Assembly: GCA_046542355.1 (NCBI GenBank)
Contig: JBKHBN010000001.1
Coordinates: 1 to 64,000 of the forward strand
Length of the DNA: 64,000 nucleotides
Direction of reading: 5' to 3'
DNA from: UBA1672 sp046542355
GTDB lineage: Bacteria > Pseudomonadota > Alphaproteobacteria > Micavibrionales > Micavibrionaceae
Part shown: positions 9,287 to 17,334 of the stretch, in pieces
How positions within the stretch are numbered: position 1 is the first letter of the stretch
Layout of the letters: each line of letters starts with the position of its first letter
The notes under the pieces: generated by a model
Database searches by the model: none
Told to the model about the DNA's origin: nothing
Seen by the model: the letters and a program-made list of their open reading frames with translations, nothing else
Position numbers and translations under genes: made by a program

Positions 9287-9326
9287 ACTCCTTTTACTTA
9301 AGTTAAATTAAGTCTAAAAAAATCAA
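9287..9326 (-). repeat. 40-bp leader repeat, copy 1
   Basis: This 40-bp AT-rich stretch is 39/40 identical to 9849-9888. On the minus strand it runs from the TGA stop of the preceding gene to the AGGAGT ribosome-binding site of the next. It therefore marks a duplicated gene-plus-leader unit. Confidence 0.9.
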
Positions 9327-9841
9327 GCCGGAGAAAGCGCAGAAGCAACAGTCGTATTATGACAAGGAAAATACTCTGTAAAAAAAGTAGCACTTTCTTC
9401 TGCATCCCCAATCTTATCCGCTAACCAGTTAATAAAAGCACCGGTATTGGTAGCATTAAATCTTTCCCTTAATCCTGGCAAAATCACCCAATGTGCAAAA
9501 TGTTCGCCCTCCTTCCTCTTTAAATACAGAACCCTCTCCATATCATCTACTGTTTCTGCCATCAAACCATGATACTCCGCTACAGCAACCGCCTCATCAA
9601 AAGAAAAAAGGGACTGTGCTCCAACACATGTTCTCAATCGTTTAAGGTGTCCAGATATCATCTCGGAAGTCACTAAGATCTCCCCTTCATCCTTTGGATT
9701 AGAATGCGGACAAAGCTCCTCTCTCAGCCTATCAAGCAGTTCTATTACTCCAAGACCCACGCCATTTACATCTGGCTCCTCATTTGCTTCCGCCGTCTTG
9801 GCTCTAAGCCTTGCTGTTCCCAATACTTCCTCACGTGACAT
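9323..9841 (-). CDS. Unknown helical protein, member B of the prfA-locus paralog family
   Basis: The protein has 172 residues and no signal peptide or membrane segment. From a methionine near residue 60 it aligns with member A: A(Q/D)SL, then an acidic residue and AVA, then a downstream helix with conserved D and L. The C-terminal RPGR-like element seen in the other members is missing. The ATG at 9841 follows AGGAGTGAGG in the duplicated leader. It is 44 bp downstream of prfA. Function is unknown. Confidence 0.72.
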   Translation of the reverse strand: MSREEVLGTARLRAKTAEANEEPDVNGVGLGVIELLDRLREELCPHSNPKDEGEILVTSEMISGHLKRLRTCVGAQSLFSFDEAVAVAEYHGLMAETVDDMERVLYLKRKEGEHFAHWVILPGLRERFNATNTGAFINWLADKIGDAEESATFFTEYFPCHNTTVASALSPA

Positions 9842-9848
9842 AATCCTC

Positions 9849-9888
9849 ACTCCTTTTACTTAAGTTAAATTAAATCTAAAAAAATCAA
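9849..9888 (-). repeat. 40-bp leader repeat, copy 2
   Basis: This second copy of the leader repeat (one mismatch to 9287-9326) spans the prfA stop codon and the ribosome-binding site of member B. Confidence 0.9.
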
Positions 9889-10952
9889 CTCTCAAGATGC
9901 GCCAGCGCCGCTGCCTGATCCTCGGCAATCAACGCATCAATCACCTCATCAAGCGCCTCACCGGCAATCACCTCGTCAAGTTTGTACAACGTAAAATTAA
10001 TACGATGATCCGTCAGCCGCCCTTGCGGAAAATTATAGGTACGAATACGCTCGGAGCGATCCCCCGAACCAACTTGAGACTTACGATCCTGCGCCCGTTC
10101 ATCAGCCAACTGCTGACGCTGCAAATCATAAAGCCGCGTGCGTAAAACCTTCATCGCTTTATCCCGGTTTTTATGCTGAGAGCGCTCCTCTTGCATCTCA
10201 ACCACCAGCCCCGTAGGCAAATGCGTTATGCGCACGGCACTATCAGTCGTATTCACGTGCTGCCCACCGGCTCCTTGTGAGCGATAAGTATCAATGCGCA
10301 AATCTCTGGCTGTATCAATCTCGACATCGACATCCTCGGCCTCAGGCAGCACCGCCACCGTTGCCGCCGATGTATGCACGCGCCCTTGCGTTTCGGTTTT
10401 GGGAACGCGCTGCACACGATGCACGCCCGATTCAAATTTCAACTTGGAAAAAACATGAGAACCGGAAATCTCTGCCACGACTTCCTTATACCCGCCAATC
10501 GCATTCTCTGATGCCTCAACCACTTCAAAACGCCAGCCCATCTTTGCGGCGTAACCCTTGTACATCCCGCACAGATCAGCCGCAAATAAAGCCGCCTCAT
10601 CCCCGCCTGTGCCAGCTCGAATCTCCAAAATTGCATTCTTCTTATCCGCCTCATCCTTGGGAATAAGAACAAGCTGCACCTGATGCTCAAGGTCAGGAAT
10701 TTTTTCCTCTAGCGCATAAAGCTCCTCTGCGGCCATCGCCTTCATCTCGGGATCTTGCAACATCTCTTCAAGATCAGCTTTCTCCGACAATGCCGCATCC
10801 AAAGCGTCAATCACCTCAACCACAGGCGTCAGCTCTGCATATTCAACCGAAAGCTTTGTAAACTCATCGCCGCTCAAGTCTCCAGCAGACATCAACGCCG
10901 CCAGTTCCTCATAACGCGCGCGTATAGCGTGAAGTTTCGCTTGCATGGACAT
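9885..10952 (-). CDS. prfA: Peptide chain release factor 1
   Basis: RF1 recognises UAA and UAG in the ribosomal A site and triggers peptide release. At 355 residues it is full length. The universal GGQ motif (GAGGQHVN, near residue 228) is intact and is the substrate of PrmC encoded downstream. The N-terminal helical domain and the RSQGAGGQ context identify a class I bacterial release factor. RF1 rather than RF2 follows from the absence of a programmed frameshift and the overall pattern. It is embedded in a minus-strand run with unknown genes on both sides. Confidence 0.97.
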   Translation of the reverse strand: MSMQAKLHAIRARYEELAALMSAGDLSGDEFTKLSVEYAELTPVVEVIDALDAALSEKADLEEMLQDPEMKAMAAEELYALEEKIPDLEHQVQLVLIPKDEADKKNAILEIRAGTGGDEAALFAADLCGMYKGYAAKMGWRFEVVEASENAIGGYKEVVAEISGSHVFSKLKFESGVHRVQRVPKTETQGRVHTSAATVAVLPEAEDVDVEIDTARDLRIDTYRSQGAGGQHVNTTDSAVRITHLPTGLVVEMQEERSQHKNRDKAMKVLRTRLYDLQRQQLADERAQDRKSQVGSGDRSERIRTYNFPQGRLTDHRINFTLYKLDEVIAGEALDEVIDALIAEDQAAALAHLES

Positions 10953-11075
10953 ATATATCTAACCTGTAAAAAAATAAGCGCCTTTCACGCCATACCCGTC
11001 AACTTACTAAAACACTCCTAATATCTATCCATTTCTGGACAAAAACACAACGGGCGAAAATAATGCACATTCGCA

Positions 11076-11738
11076 CTAAGCACATTCTAAAGCAGAAGCA
11101 GGAACTTCGGCATCACCCTTCACCGTCTGACCCTGCTTCAAATGTGTAACCTCAAAGAGAACACGCCCCGGTCTGGCAGTTTTATGATAACTTTCTCTAT
11201 GTGCACGAAATTGCTTTTCATCTGTAGGTGAAAGATTTTTACAAAGATGACCATACATTTGATCAACCAGACGATCAGCACGCACCCATAATCTATAAAT
11301 ATCATTTTTAGGTGCTCTTGCCAAACGCACCTCATCAACAGGCTCATCAATATTAACACCAAAGCCCCGGGCGATATAATCAACATAAGCATGCTGATAA
11401 TCCACAGCTCGCATCAGCAATATAGCCCGAGAATAAGACAAAGGTGCCCTCTTTAACTTGCCTGCAAAAGGAGGAAATAAACCGCTCAGAGAAAAAGGAT
11501 CCCCAGCTTGATCAAACCGATCAGCAATCGCCCCAATCTTACCGACAGCCTCCTGAACACGCTCCAGCGCAACACCAGCTTCATCACCGTTCTCAGCCAC
11601 CCAGAATGTATCAGCTGGCACAGCAGAAAATTCCACTGCCGCCTGAGCCAACATCAACAAATCTTGAGCAAAAGGCATATCGTCACAGGCAGCTTCTCCA
11701 GCCATAGCAGAACCACCAGAAAAACTTAGACCTGACAT
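11076..11738 (-). CDS. Unknown helical protein, member C of the prfA-locus paralog family
   Basis: This 220-residue protein has no signal peptide. Its centre, LSYSRAILL followed by DYQHAYVDYIARGFGVN, aligns with LSPEDAAAL and DFIHAGVDHAARKLGLN of member D. Both carry an RPGR element followed by a hydrophobic residue and F about 75-90 residues further on. Start: ATG with a strong AGGAGGGC site nine bases upstream. It lies 24 bp after member D, so they are probably cotranscribed, and 123 bp before prfA. Function is unknown. Confidence 0.72.
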   Translation of the reverse strand: MSGLSFSGGSAMAGEAACDDMPFAQDLLMLAQAAVEFSAVPADTFWVAENGDEAGVALERVQEAVGKIGAIADRFDQAGDPFSLSGLFPPFAGKLKRAPLSYSRAILLMRAVDYQHAYVDYIARGFGVNIDEPVDEVRLARAPKNDIYRLWVRADRLVDQMYGHLCKNLSPTDEKQFRAHRESYHKTARPGRVLFEVTHLKQGQTVKGDAEVPASALECA

Positions 11739-11762
11739 CTTTCTATGCCCTCCTGCTATAGA

Positions 11763-12293
11763 TTATACAACCCCGGGGGTGCACGCGAAGGACGCCCCAT
11801 TACCTAAGGAATTAAACTCTTGGCGGCCTGGCCTAACATCTTTAGGAAATTTAAGCCTACCATCAAGAAAATCTGCAGCCTGCTCCCCTGGAAGGCATGC
11901 TGACAAATCCTTCGCTATCTGACCCATTGCTTCATTCACCCGAACCACAAGAGAATCAGTATCTAATGCCTCAAGAGCATCAGGATTAAGACCAAGCTTC
12001 CTTGCGGCATGATCAACGCCGGCATGAATAAAATCAGCACAATTGATGAGCGCCGCAGCGTCTTCAGGCGATAATTGATCCCGATCCTCAATATAATCTA
12101 AAACCTTACCAAGATAATCCTGTGCATCATTCAAAAACCTTTCCCCTTGCTCTTTAGCAGATCGACCGCCACAAGCAGCCTTCAGAGATATAACCTGATC
12201 TCGCATCCTCTCTCTCAACTTCTGAACGAATGCATGACTGCTTTCACCACATCCCTCTCCTGCACCACCAAACGCACCACCACATGTTTTCAT
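11763..12293 (-). CDS. Unknown helical protein, member D of the prfA-locus paralog family
   Basis: The 176-residue protein has a glycine- and cysteine-containing N-terminus, then helices with an amphipathic pattern and the core motif DFIHAGVDHAARKLGLN. An RPGR element lies near residue 155. It is the first gene of the run. A promoter lies about 60 bp upstream, and AGGAGT is eight bases before the chosen ATG. No known domain is recognised. Its two best neighbours in sequence are members A and C. Confidence 0.72.
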   Translation of the reverse strand: MKTCGGAFGGAGEGCGESSHAFVQKLRERMRDQVISLKAACGGRSAKEQGERFLNDAQDYLGKVLDYIEDRDQLSPEDAAALINCADFIHAGVDHAARKLGLNPDALEALDTDSLVVRVNEAMGQIAKDLSACLPGEQAADFLDGRLKFPKDVRPGRQEFNSLGNGASFACTPGVV

Positions 12294-12355
12294 AATCAAA
12301 TACTCCTCTTACACAATTAAAAAACTTCGCCCTGATAAAAAAAATTAGCACCGCC

Positions 12356-12385
12356 CTTATAGTATGGTGTTTAAATATTTGTCAA
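12356..12385 (-). promoter_or_regulatory. Promoter of the member D / prfA run
   Basis: On the minus strand a consensus TTGACA (12380-12385) and TATAAG (12356-12361) are spaced 18 bp apart, with transcription expected to start near 12349. It reads into members D and C and possibly on to prfA, members B and A, and prmC. Confidence 0.6.
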
Positions 12386-12410
12386 ATTTGAAAAATTGTG
12401 AAAGATATGT

Positions 12411-13346
12411 TTAATCATCCTGAACAGAAAAATCCTCTTCAGCAGCTTCAACAGATGCATCGGAATCTTCAACAAAATCAAGCGTCTTGAGATAAGTCGT
12501 ATTCAGCGGAATGCCGCGGCGCACATCACCATCCTTGCCCAGTGGTTTTAAAACGCGCCCTTCAACAACTATTTCAACATTGGCAGCATTCCCCAAGGAC
12601 ATACTCAACCCCGGACTATCAGGCACAAAATACTCATCGCCCGCCTCCAGAACCCGCGAAACAAAAATACCCCCCTCATCATTTTTAATCTCGACCCAGC
12701 TTTCTCCAATAATCCTGAGAATAACGCCTTCTTTTTGAACCTCACCCGCCATATCCTCTACAGCAGGCTCAGCAACCACGCCATTATCCAGATCATCAGC
12801 GCCAACTGACAAACGCCCCGCCGCATCCTGAAACGGCATATCTACGCTATTTGTCAAAATCTCCTCATTAACATACGTTTCAATATGTTCAGGCAAGGAG
12901 ACAATACTTTGCACAACGGAACGATCTGGCCTGTTAAAATAATGCCACGCAAACATAAAAACCGAAGAGGCAATCAAGGTAAGGCTAACCAGCCACACCG
13001 CAGGGGTTTTTGTTTCAGACGCCGGCACAGGAAATGACAAAGCATCCTGTCCCTGCCCGTCCATATATTGCGCCTTGAACAAATAAACGATCCGATCACC
13101 ATCAAGGCCAAGATATTCAGCATAGCTGCGCACAAAGCCTATCGCATAGACCCGCCCGGGCAAAACAGAAAAATCACCCCGCTCAATCGCATCAATTTGG
13201 GAACCGCGAATACGCAACGTGCGCTCAACATCAAGAATACTCTTGCCGTAAAACTCACGCACACGCCGCAAAGCCTCACCGACATCTGTTTCGGCAAGCT
13301 CTTCAAGCGCACTAAGCGATACCTTCTCTTCCATAGAAAAGATCAT
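12411..13346 (-). CDS. RodZ-like helix-turn-helix membrane protein (DUF4115)
   Basis: The 311-residue protein has an N-terminal cytoplasmic HTH_25 domain (about residues 20-85: VGEALRRVREFYG, IDAIERGDF, GFVRSYAEYLGLD), one transmembrane helix (about 115-135), and a C-terminal periplasmic DUF4115 domain with SWVEIKN near 215. This is the RodZ layout, a cytoskeletal partner of MreB in rod-shape control. RodZ-type proteins without mre neighbours are common in Alphaproteobacteria. An alternative start lies four codons in. Confidence 0.85.
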   Translation of the reverse strand: MIFSMEEKVSLSALEELAETDVGEALRRVREFYGKSILDVERTLRIRGSQIDAIERGDFSVLPGRVYAIGFVRSYAEYLGLDGDRIVYLFKAQYMDGQGQDALSFPVPASETKTPAVWLVSLTLIASSVFMFAWHYFNRPDRSVVQSIVSLPEHIETYVNEEILTNSVDMPFQDAAGRLSVGADDLDNGVVAEPAVEDMAGEVQKEGVILRIIGESWVEIKNDEGGIFVSRVLEAGDEYFVPDSPGLSMSLGNAANVEIVVEGRVLKPLGKDGDVRRGIPLNTTYLKTLDFVEDSDASVEAAEEDFSVQDD

Positions 13347-13393
13347 ACGATATTTTTATTCGACTTGCCAGAACTCTCAAGCGCCAGAAACAC

Positions 13394-14629
13394 TCAATCC
13401 TCACCCTCGGCCAGCTCATACGCCGCATGGAGCGTGCGCACCGCCAGCTCAGTATAATCACTGTGAATAAGAACACTGACCTTGATCTCCGATGTAGAGA
13501 TAACCTGAATATTGATCCCTTTATCAGCCAAAGCCTTAAACATCTTGTTGGCAACACCCGAATGAGAACGCATCCCTACACCAACAACTGATATCTTGGA
13601 AACATTTTCATCTGTCACAATCTCCTTATAGGAAACCGTTACTTTTTCCTCAATCGTCTTTAACGCTAGGGCCAACTGGGTCTTTTCAAGCGTAAACGTC
13701 AAATCCGTCAGCCCGTCATTCGCGATATTCTTGACAATCATATCAACATTAATGCCCGCCTTGGCCAAAGGCCCGAATATCTGCGTTGCCATACCCGGCA
13801 CATCTTCAAGGCCGATAATTGTGACTTTAGCTTCATCCAGCCTGTGCGCTATTCCTGATACAATTTCCTGTTCCACTATGTTCTCCTCTGCAACAACCAA
13901 TGTCCCTTTCAATGCACTGCCAAGCTCTTCATCAAAGCTGGACAACACCTGAATTGGAACTTTACTCTTTGCGCCCATCTCAACCGAACGGGTCTGCAAA
14001 ACCTTACTTCCCAGCGAAGCAAGCTCCATCATCTCCTCATAGGCAATTCTATCAATTTTGCGCGCTTCAGGCACCAAACGTGGATCTGCCGTGTAAACAC
14101 CATCCACATCCGTATAAATATCGCAGCGATCCGCATTCAGCGCCGAAGCCAGCGCCACAGCAGACGTATCCGATCCGCCGCGTCCCAGCGTTGTAATGCG
14201 CCCCTCATCACTAACGCCCTGAAAACCGGGAACAACAGCAACCCCGCCATCATCCAGATACGCATGAAGCTCGCGCGTATCAATCGATTCAATGCGCGCC
14301 TTCCCATATACATCATTGGTACGAACAGGCAACTGCCAGCCAAGCCATGAGCGCGCATTCACACCGCGCTTTTGCAAGGCAATCGCCATCAACCCGGAGG
14401 TGATCTGCTCGCCTGCCGAAACAACCGTGTCATACTCACGCATATCATGAACCTGACTGATTTGTGTACAATAGCCAACCAGACGATTCGTAACACCGGA
14501 CATCGCCGAAACCACCACAGCCACCTTGTTACCGGCCTGCATTTCACAAACAACCTTATCGGCAACACGGTCTATATGATCAGGATCCGCAAGCGACGTC
14601 CCGCCAAACTTCATTACAATAATTCCCAT
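13394..14629 (-). CDS. lysC: Aspartate kinase
   Basis: Aspartokinase phosphorylates aspartate, the first step to lysine, threonine and methionine. The 411-residue protein starts with the family signature VMKFGGTSLAD and contains GRGGSDTSA in the kinase domain. Two C-terminal ACT domains follow (from about residue 265), the usual site of lysine/threonine feedback. It is a monofunctional aspartokinase. lysA, the last lysine-pathway gene, lies 6 kb away. I saw no lysine riboswitch upstream. Confidence 0.97.
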   Translation of the reverse strand: MGIIVMKFGGTSLADPDHIDRVADKVVCEMQAGNKVAVVVSAMSGVTNRLVGYCTQISQVHDMREYDTVVSAGEQITSGLMAIALQKRGVNARSWLGWQLPVRTNDVYGKARIESIDTRELHAYLDDGGVAVVPGFQGVSDEGRITTLGRGGSDTSAVALASALNADRCDIYTDVDGVYTADPRLVPEARKIDRIAYEEMMELASLGSKVLQTRSVEMGAKSKVPIQVLSSFDEELGSALKGTLVVAEENIVEQEIVSGIAHRLDEAKVTIIGLEDVPGMATQIFGPLAKAGINVDMIVKNIANDGLTDLTFTLEKTQLALALKTIEEKVTVSYKEIVTDENVSKISVVGVGMRSHSGVANKMFKALADKGINIQVISTSEIKVSVLIHSDYTELAVRTLHAAYELAEGED

Positions 14630-14728
14630 GCCCTAATCTTCTGCCCTATGATTTATTGTCTTATGAGACGAATACGACTATCCTTACCTACCCGCAAATA
14701 AAAAATCAAAGAAATTTACAGGATTTTC

Positions 14729-15478
14729 ATGAACACCAGCACTGAAAACAACACAAGCATCGACCAGGAAGAAATTAAACACTTCACAAAAGACGCAAGT
14801 CAATGGTGGAATCCAGACGGCCCCTTCAAGCCTCTGCACAAACTAAACCCCGTGCGTCTCTCGTTCATAACAGAGCAAATAACCACATATTTCAAACGCA
14901 AATCCGACACCAAAGATGCACTCGAAGGGCTTGATATTCTCGATATCGGCTGCGGAGGAGGACTAATATGCGAACCACTGGCCAAGCTAAAAGCAAACAT
15001 CACAGGTCTGGACGCAGATCCAACGGCTATAGACACCGCAACCAGACACGCCAGACAAAGCCAACTGGACATCACTTATCTAAACGAAGATCTCAAAAAC
15101 ATACAACAGCAATACGACGTTGTGCTGGCGCTGGAGGTCATTGAACACGTTACGGATATATCCTTGTTCATAAAACAATGCGCAAACGCACTAAAACCGG
15201 AAGGTATTCTAATCATATCAACAATAAACCGCACCGCAAAATCCTTTGCACTCGGAATCATAGCCGCAGAATACATCCTTCGCTGGGTCCCCAAAGGAAC
15301 CCATTCATGGCACAAATTTGTAAAACCCTCGGAGATCATAAGAGCCGCGCGCACCCACAACATCCAGCCCATAAAAATCAGCGGAATGGTATATAATCCG
15401 CTGGCAGATGAATTCACTTTGTCAGATAATAGCGATATAAATTATACTATGAGCCTTGGCAACCAACCCAAAGCATAA
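14729..15478 (+). CDS. ubiG: 3-demethylubiquinone-9 3-O-methyltransferase UbiG
   Basis: UbiG performs both O-methylations in ubiquinone synthesis. The 249-residue protein has the class I methyltransferase motif LDIGCGGG near residue 70, a following acidic LDAD, and EVIEHV. The UbiG-specific N-terminus (HFTKDASQWWNPDGPFKPLH) and the WVPKGTHSW segment near residue 192 support the specific call. AGGA lies six bases before the ATG. It diverges from lysC, the usual alphaproteobacterial arrangement. Confidence 0.96.
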   Translation: MNTSTENNTSIDQEEIKHFTKDASQWWNPDGPFKPLHKLNPVRLSFITEQITTYFKRKSDTKDALEGLDILDIGCGGGLICEPLAKLKANITGLDADPTAIDTATRHARQSQLDITYLNEDLKNIQQQYDVVLALEVIEHVTDISLFIKQCANALKPEGILIISTINRTAKSFALGIIAAEYILRWVPKGTHSWHKFVKPSEIIRAARTHNIQPIKISGMVYNPLADEFTLSDNSDINYTMSLGNQPKA

Positions 15479-15480
15479 AA

Positions 15481-15723
15481 CTAAGCACTTTCTTGTTCAC
15501 TTTTCAAAGAATCATAGGCTTCTTGCATAACACGCAAGGGAACCGCCAGATAATGACCCGATACGTTACCGCGAGCAAGAATACGCTCGACATCCTCTAT
15601 AGGATAAATCAGATTTGTCGATAACCTCGGATTCATAAAACAAACAAAGGGATGAGATCCATCACTCCACTTATAAGTCCAGGTAAAAATACTGTCCCTG
15701 TTTTGTTTTTCGGTTGCCATCAT
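15481..15723 (-). CDS. Small unknown protein, paralog of the gene at 15945
   Basis: The 80-residue soluble protein matches the 83-residue protein at 15945. Conserved positions follow WTY-W-G-P-V-F-NP-TN-IY-IE-IL-VP-VMQ-AYD across nearly the whole length. A GGGGAG site precedes the start. It ends two bases after ubiG, converging with it. The aromatic N-terminal half and helical C-terminal half suggest a small binding domain, but no known family is recognised. Confidence 0.7.
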   Translation of the reverse strand: MMATEKQNRDSIFTWTYKWSDGSHPFVCFMNPRLSTNLIYPIEDVERILARGNVSGHYLAVPLRVMQEAYDSLKSEQESA

Positions 15724-15828
15724 CCTTCTCCCCAGACTGTAAAAATCTAACTCTCAATTAATATTTTACATAAATAAAGAAAAATTAACAAATTATTAAT
15801 AAAATCTTAACCTTTAGTATAGTAACGC

Positions 15829-15848
15829 CACTATTTTCCTAGATAGTG
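15829..15848. promoter_or_regulatory. Inverted repeat between the two small paralogs
   Basis: CACTAT and ATAGTG are separated by eight bases, in the AT-rich gap upstream of the gene at 15481. It could be an operator. A possible promoter, TTGTTA-17-TAAAAT, lies nearer that gene. Confidence 0.25.
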
Positions 15849-15873
15849 TCGTCACCCTCAAAAAGCCACCATA

Positions 15874-15908
15874 AAACAAAAAAAACGAGCTGAAAATACA
15901 TCAACTCG
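15874..15908 (-). terminator. Intrinsic terminator of the gene at 15945
   Basis: On the minus strand an 8-bp stem (15886-15893 with 15901-15908, one wobble) is followed by a long T run. It separates the two small paralogs into different transcripts. Confidence 0.75.
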
Positions 15909-15944
15909 CAAAAAAGAAAATGAAATAAAATATAACGCTTCTAA

Positions 15945-16196
15945 TCAGGCCACCATTGTGCCAAGACCTAGCTGTGCAATAACCGTATCATACGCCCCTT
16001 GCATAACTGAACGCGGCACAGGAATAAAGCTATTCTCCTTGTCGCTGCTATCCAGAATAAATTTAAGCTCTTCAATCGTATAAATAACATTGGTACACGC
16101 CTTGGGATTTGTAAAACGCACTAAAGGCTGATCCCCGTAAGTCCAATGGTAAGTCCAATACATATTACTAATACGCTTCTGATACTTGTTATTCAT
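15945..16196 (-). CDS. Small unknown protein, paralog of the gene at 15481
   Basis: The 83-residue protein has MYWTYHWTYGDQPLVRF near its start, a TNVIYTIEEL core and an RSVMQGAYD helix, all matching the gene at 15481. It has no signal peptide or membrane segment. It has its own terminator, so the pair are not one simple operon. Function is unknown. Confidence 0.7.
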   Translation of the reverse strand: MNNKYQKRISNMYWTYHWTYGDQPLVRFTNPKACTNVIYTIEELKFILDSSDKENSFIPVPRSVMQGAYDTVIAQLGLGTMVA

Positions 16197-16549
16197 GTCT
16201 CAATTACCATTATTATGTGAAAACAATTAACTTTATACACCATCTGCGCATAAAAAAGCAAATTTTACGCCAAACTCCCATACACTGTCCAGATGTGAAG
16301 GCGATACTACATAGATTTATATGCACTGCAAACACAAATATGACCTTCAAAATAGATTTTTCTTCTTTACTTTTAAGGAGGTGTTTCTTTACAGCTCCTT
16401 AGTCTCTGGATAAACGAAATTGTGGATAAAAGGAAAATTCGGTTTCTCCTTGCACCAAACGCAAACTTGTCTCAAACTCTCTTTTCGATAACAAACAAAA
16501 AAAATTAAGACATTTATAGACATAAAAATCAAAGAGCATTAACCAGACG
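16197..16549. other. Intergenic region with a Shine-Dalgarno-like hairpin
   Basis: No convincing gene lies in this 353-bp gap upstream of etfB. The notable structure is at 16374-16401: TAAGGAG pairs perfectly with CTCCTTA around a 14-base loop. The left arm contains AAGGAGGTG, a full match to the 16S rRNA 3' end, with no start codon at the right distance. A short reading frame at 16217-16402 has no supporting features. Confidence 0.35.
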
Positions 16550-17326
16550 ATGAAAATTCTTGTCCCCGTTAAGCGTGTAATTGATTACACGGTAAAAGTA
16601 CGTGTTAAGGCCGACCAAAGCGCTGTAGACACCGAAAATGTCAAAATGGCGATCAATCCTTTTGACGCTCATGCACTGGAAGAAGCCATTTGCCTGAAGG
16701 AAAATGGCAAAGCCAGCGAGGTTATAGCACTGAGCATTGGACCGGAAAAGGCACAGGAACAACTGCGCACAGCCATGGCCATGGGCGCCGACCGTTCTAT
16801 TTTGGTCAAAACAGACAAAGCCATTGACATAGGAGGCCTTCAATCTCTTGATGTCGCAAAAACGCTTCATAAAATCGCTCTAAAAGAACAGCCTGATCTT
16901 ATATTAATGGGCAAACAATCCATCGACAGCGACTCCAACCAAAGCGCACAAATGCTCTCCGCATTGCTGGGCTGGGCACAAGGCACTTTTGTATCGCGAA
17001 TCACAATACTTGAAGATGGCCCCGATAGCTTTGAAATCGCCAGAGAAATAGACGGCGGCATAGAAGTACTGCGTTTAAAAGCCCCTGCCGTATTATCGGT
17101 TGATCTGCGCTTAAACACGCCACGCTATGCCAAATTACCCGACATTATAAAAGCCAAGCAAAAACCACTGCAGATTATTACGCCGGAAGACCTCAACATC
17201 TCATACGATCATCAAAATATTCAGCTATTAAAGGTCACTGAACCCTCTACAAATCGCACCAGTGAAAAAATACCTGATATCGACACATTGATAGACATAC
17301 TGAAAAACAAAACAAAGGTTATTTGA
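16550..17326 (+). CDS. etfB: Electron transfer flavoprotein beta subunit
   Basis: EtfB pairs with EtfA to carry electrons from acyl-CoA and other dehydrogenases to ETF-ubiquinone oxidoreductase. The 258-residue protein shows the family start MKILVPVKRVIDY, the AMP-binding region with GKQSIDSDSNQ near residue 121, and the DLRLNTPRYAKLP signature near 184. It is followed at once by etfA, as in most bacteria. Confidence 0.97.
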   Translation: MKILVPVKRVIDYTVKVRVKADQSAVDTENVKMAINPFDAHALEEAICLKENGKASEVIALSIGPEKAQEQLRTAMAMGADRSILVKTDKAIDIGGLQSLDVAKTLHKIALKEQPDLILMGKQSIDSDSNQSAQMLSALLGWAQGTFVSRITILEDGPDSFEIAREIDGGIEVLRLKAPAVLSVDLRLNTPRYAKLPDIIKAKQKPLQIITPEDLNISYDHQNIQLLKVTEPSTNRTSEKIPDIDTLIDILKNKTKVI

Positions 17327-17334
17327 TACAAAAA

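Noticed and set aside
14630..14728. Possible lysine riboswitch before lysC
   Set aside because: The region is only 99 bp, shared with the ubiG promoter, and shows no lysine-riboswitch core.
16217..16402. 61-residue open frame in the gap before etfB
   Set aside because: No ribosome-binding site, unusual composition and no resemblance to a protein; more likely intergenic.
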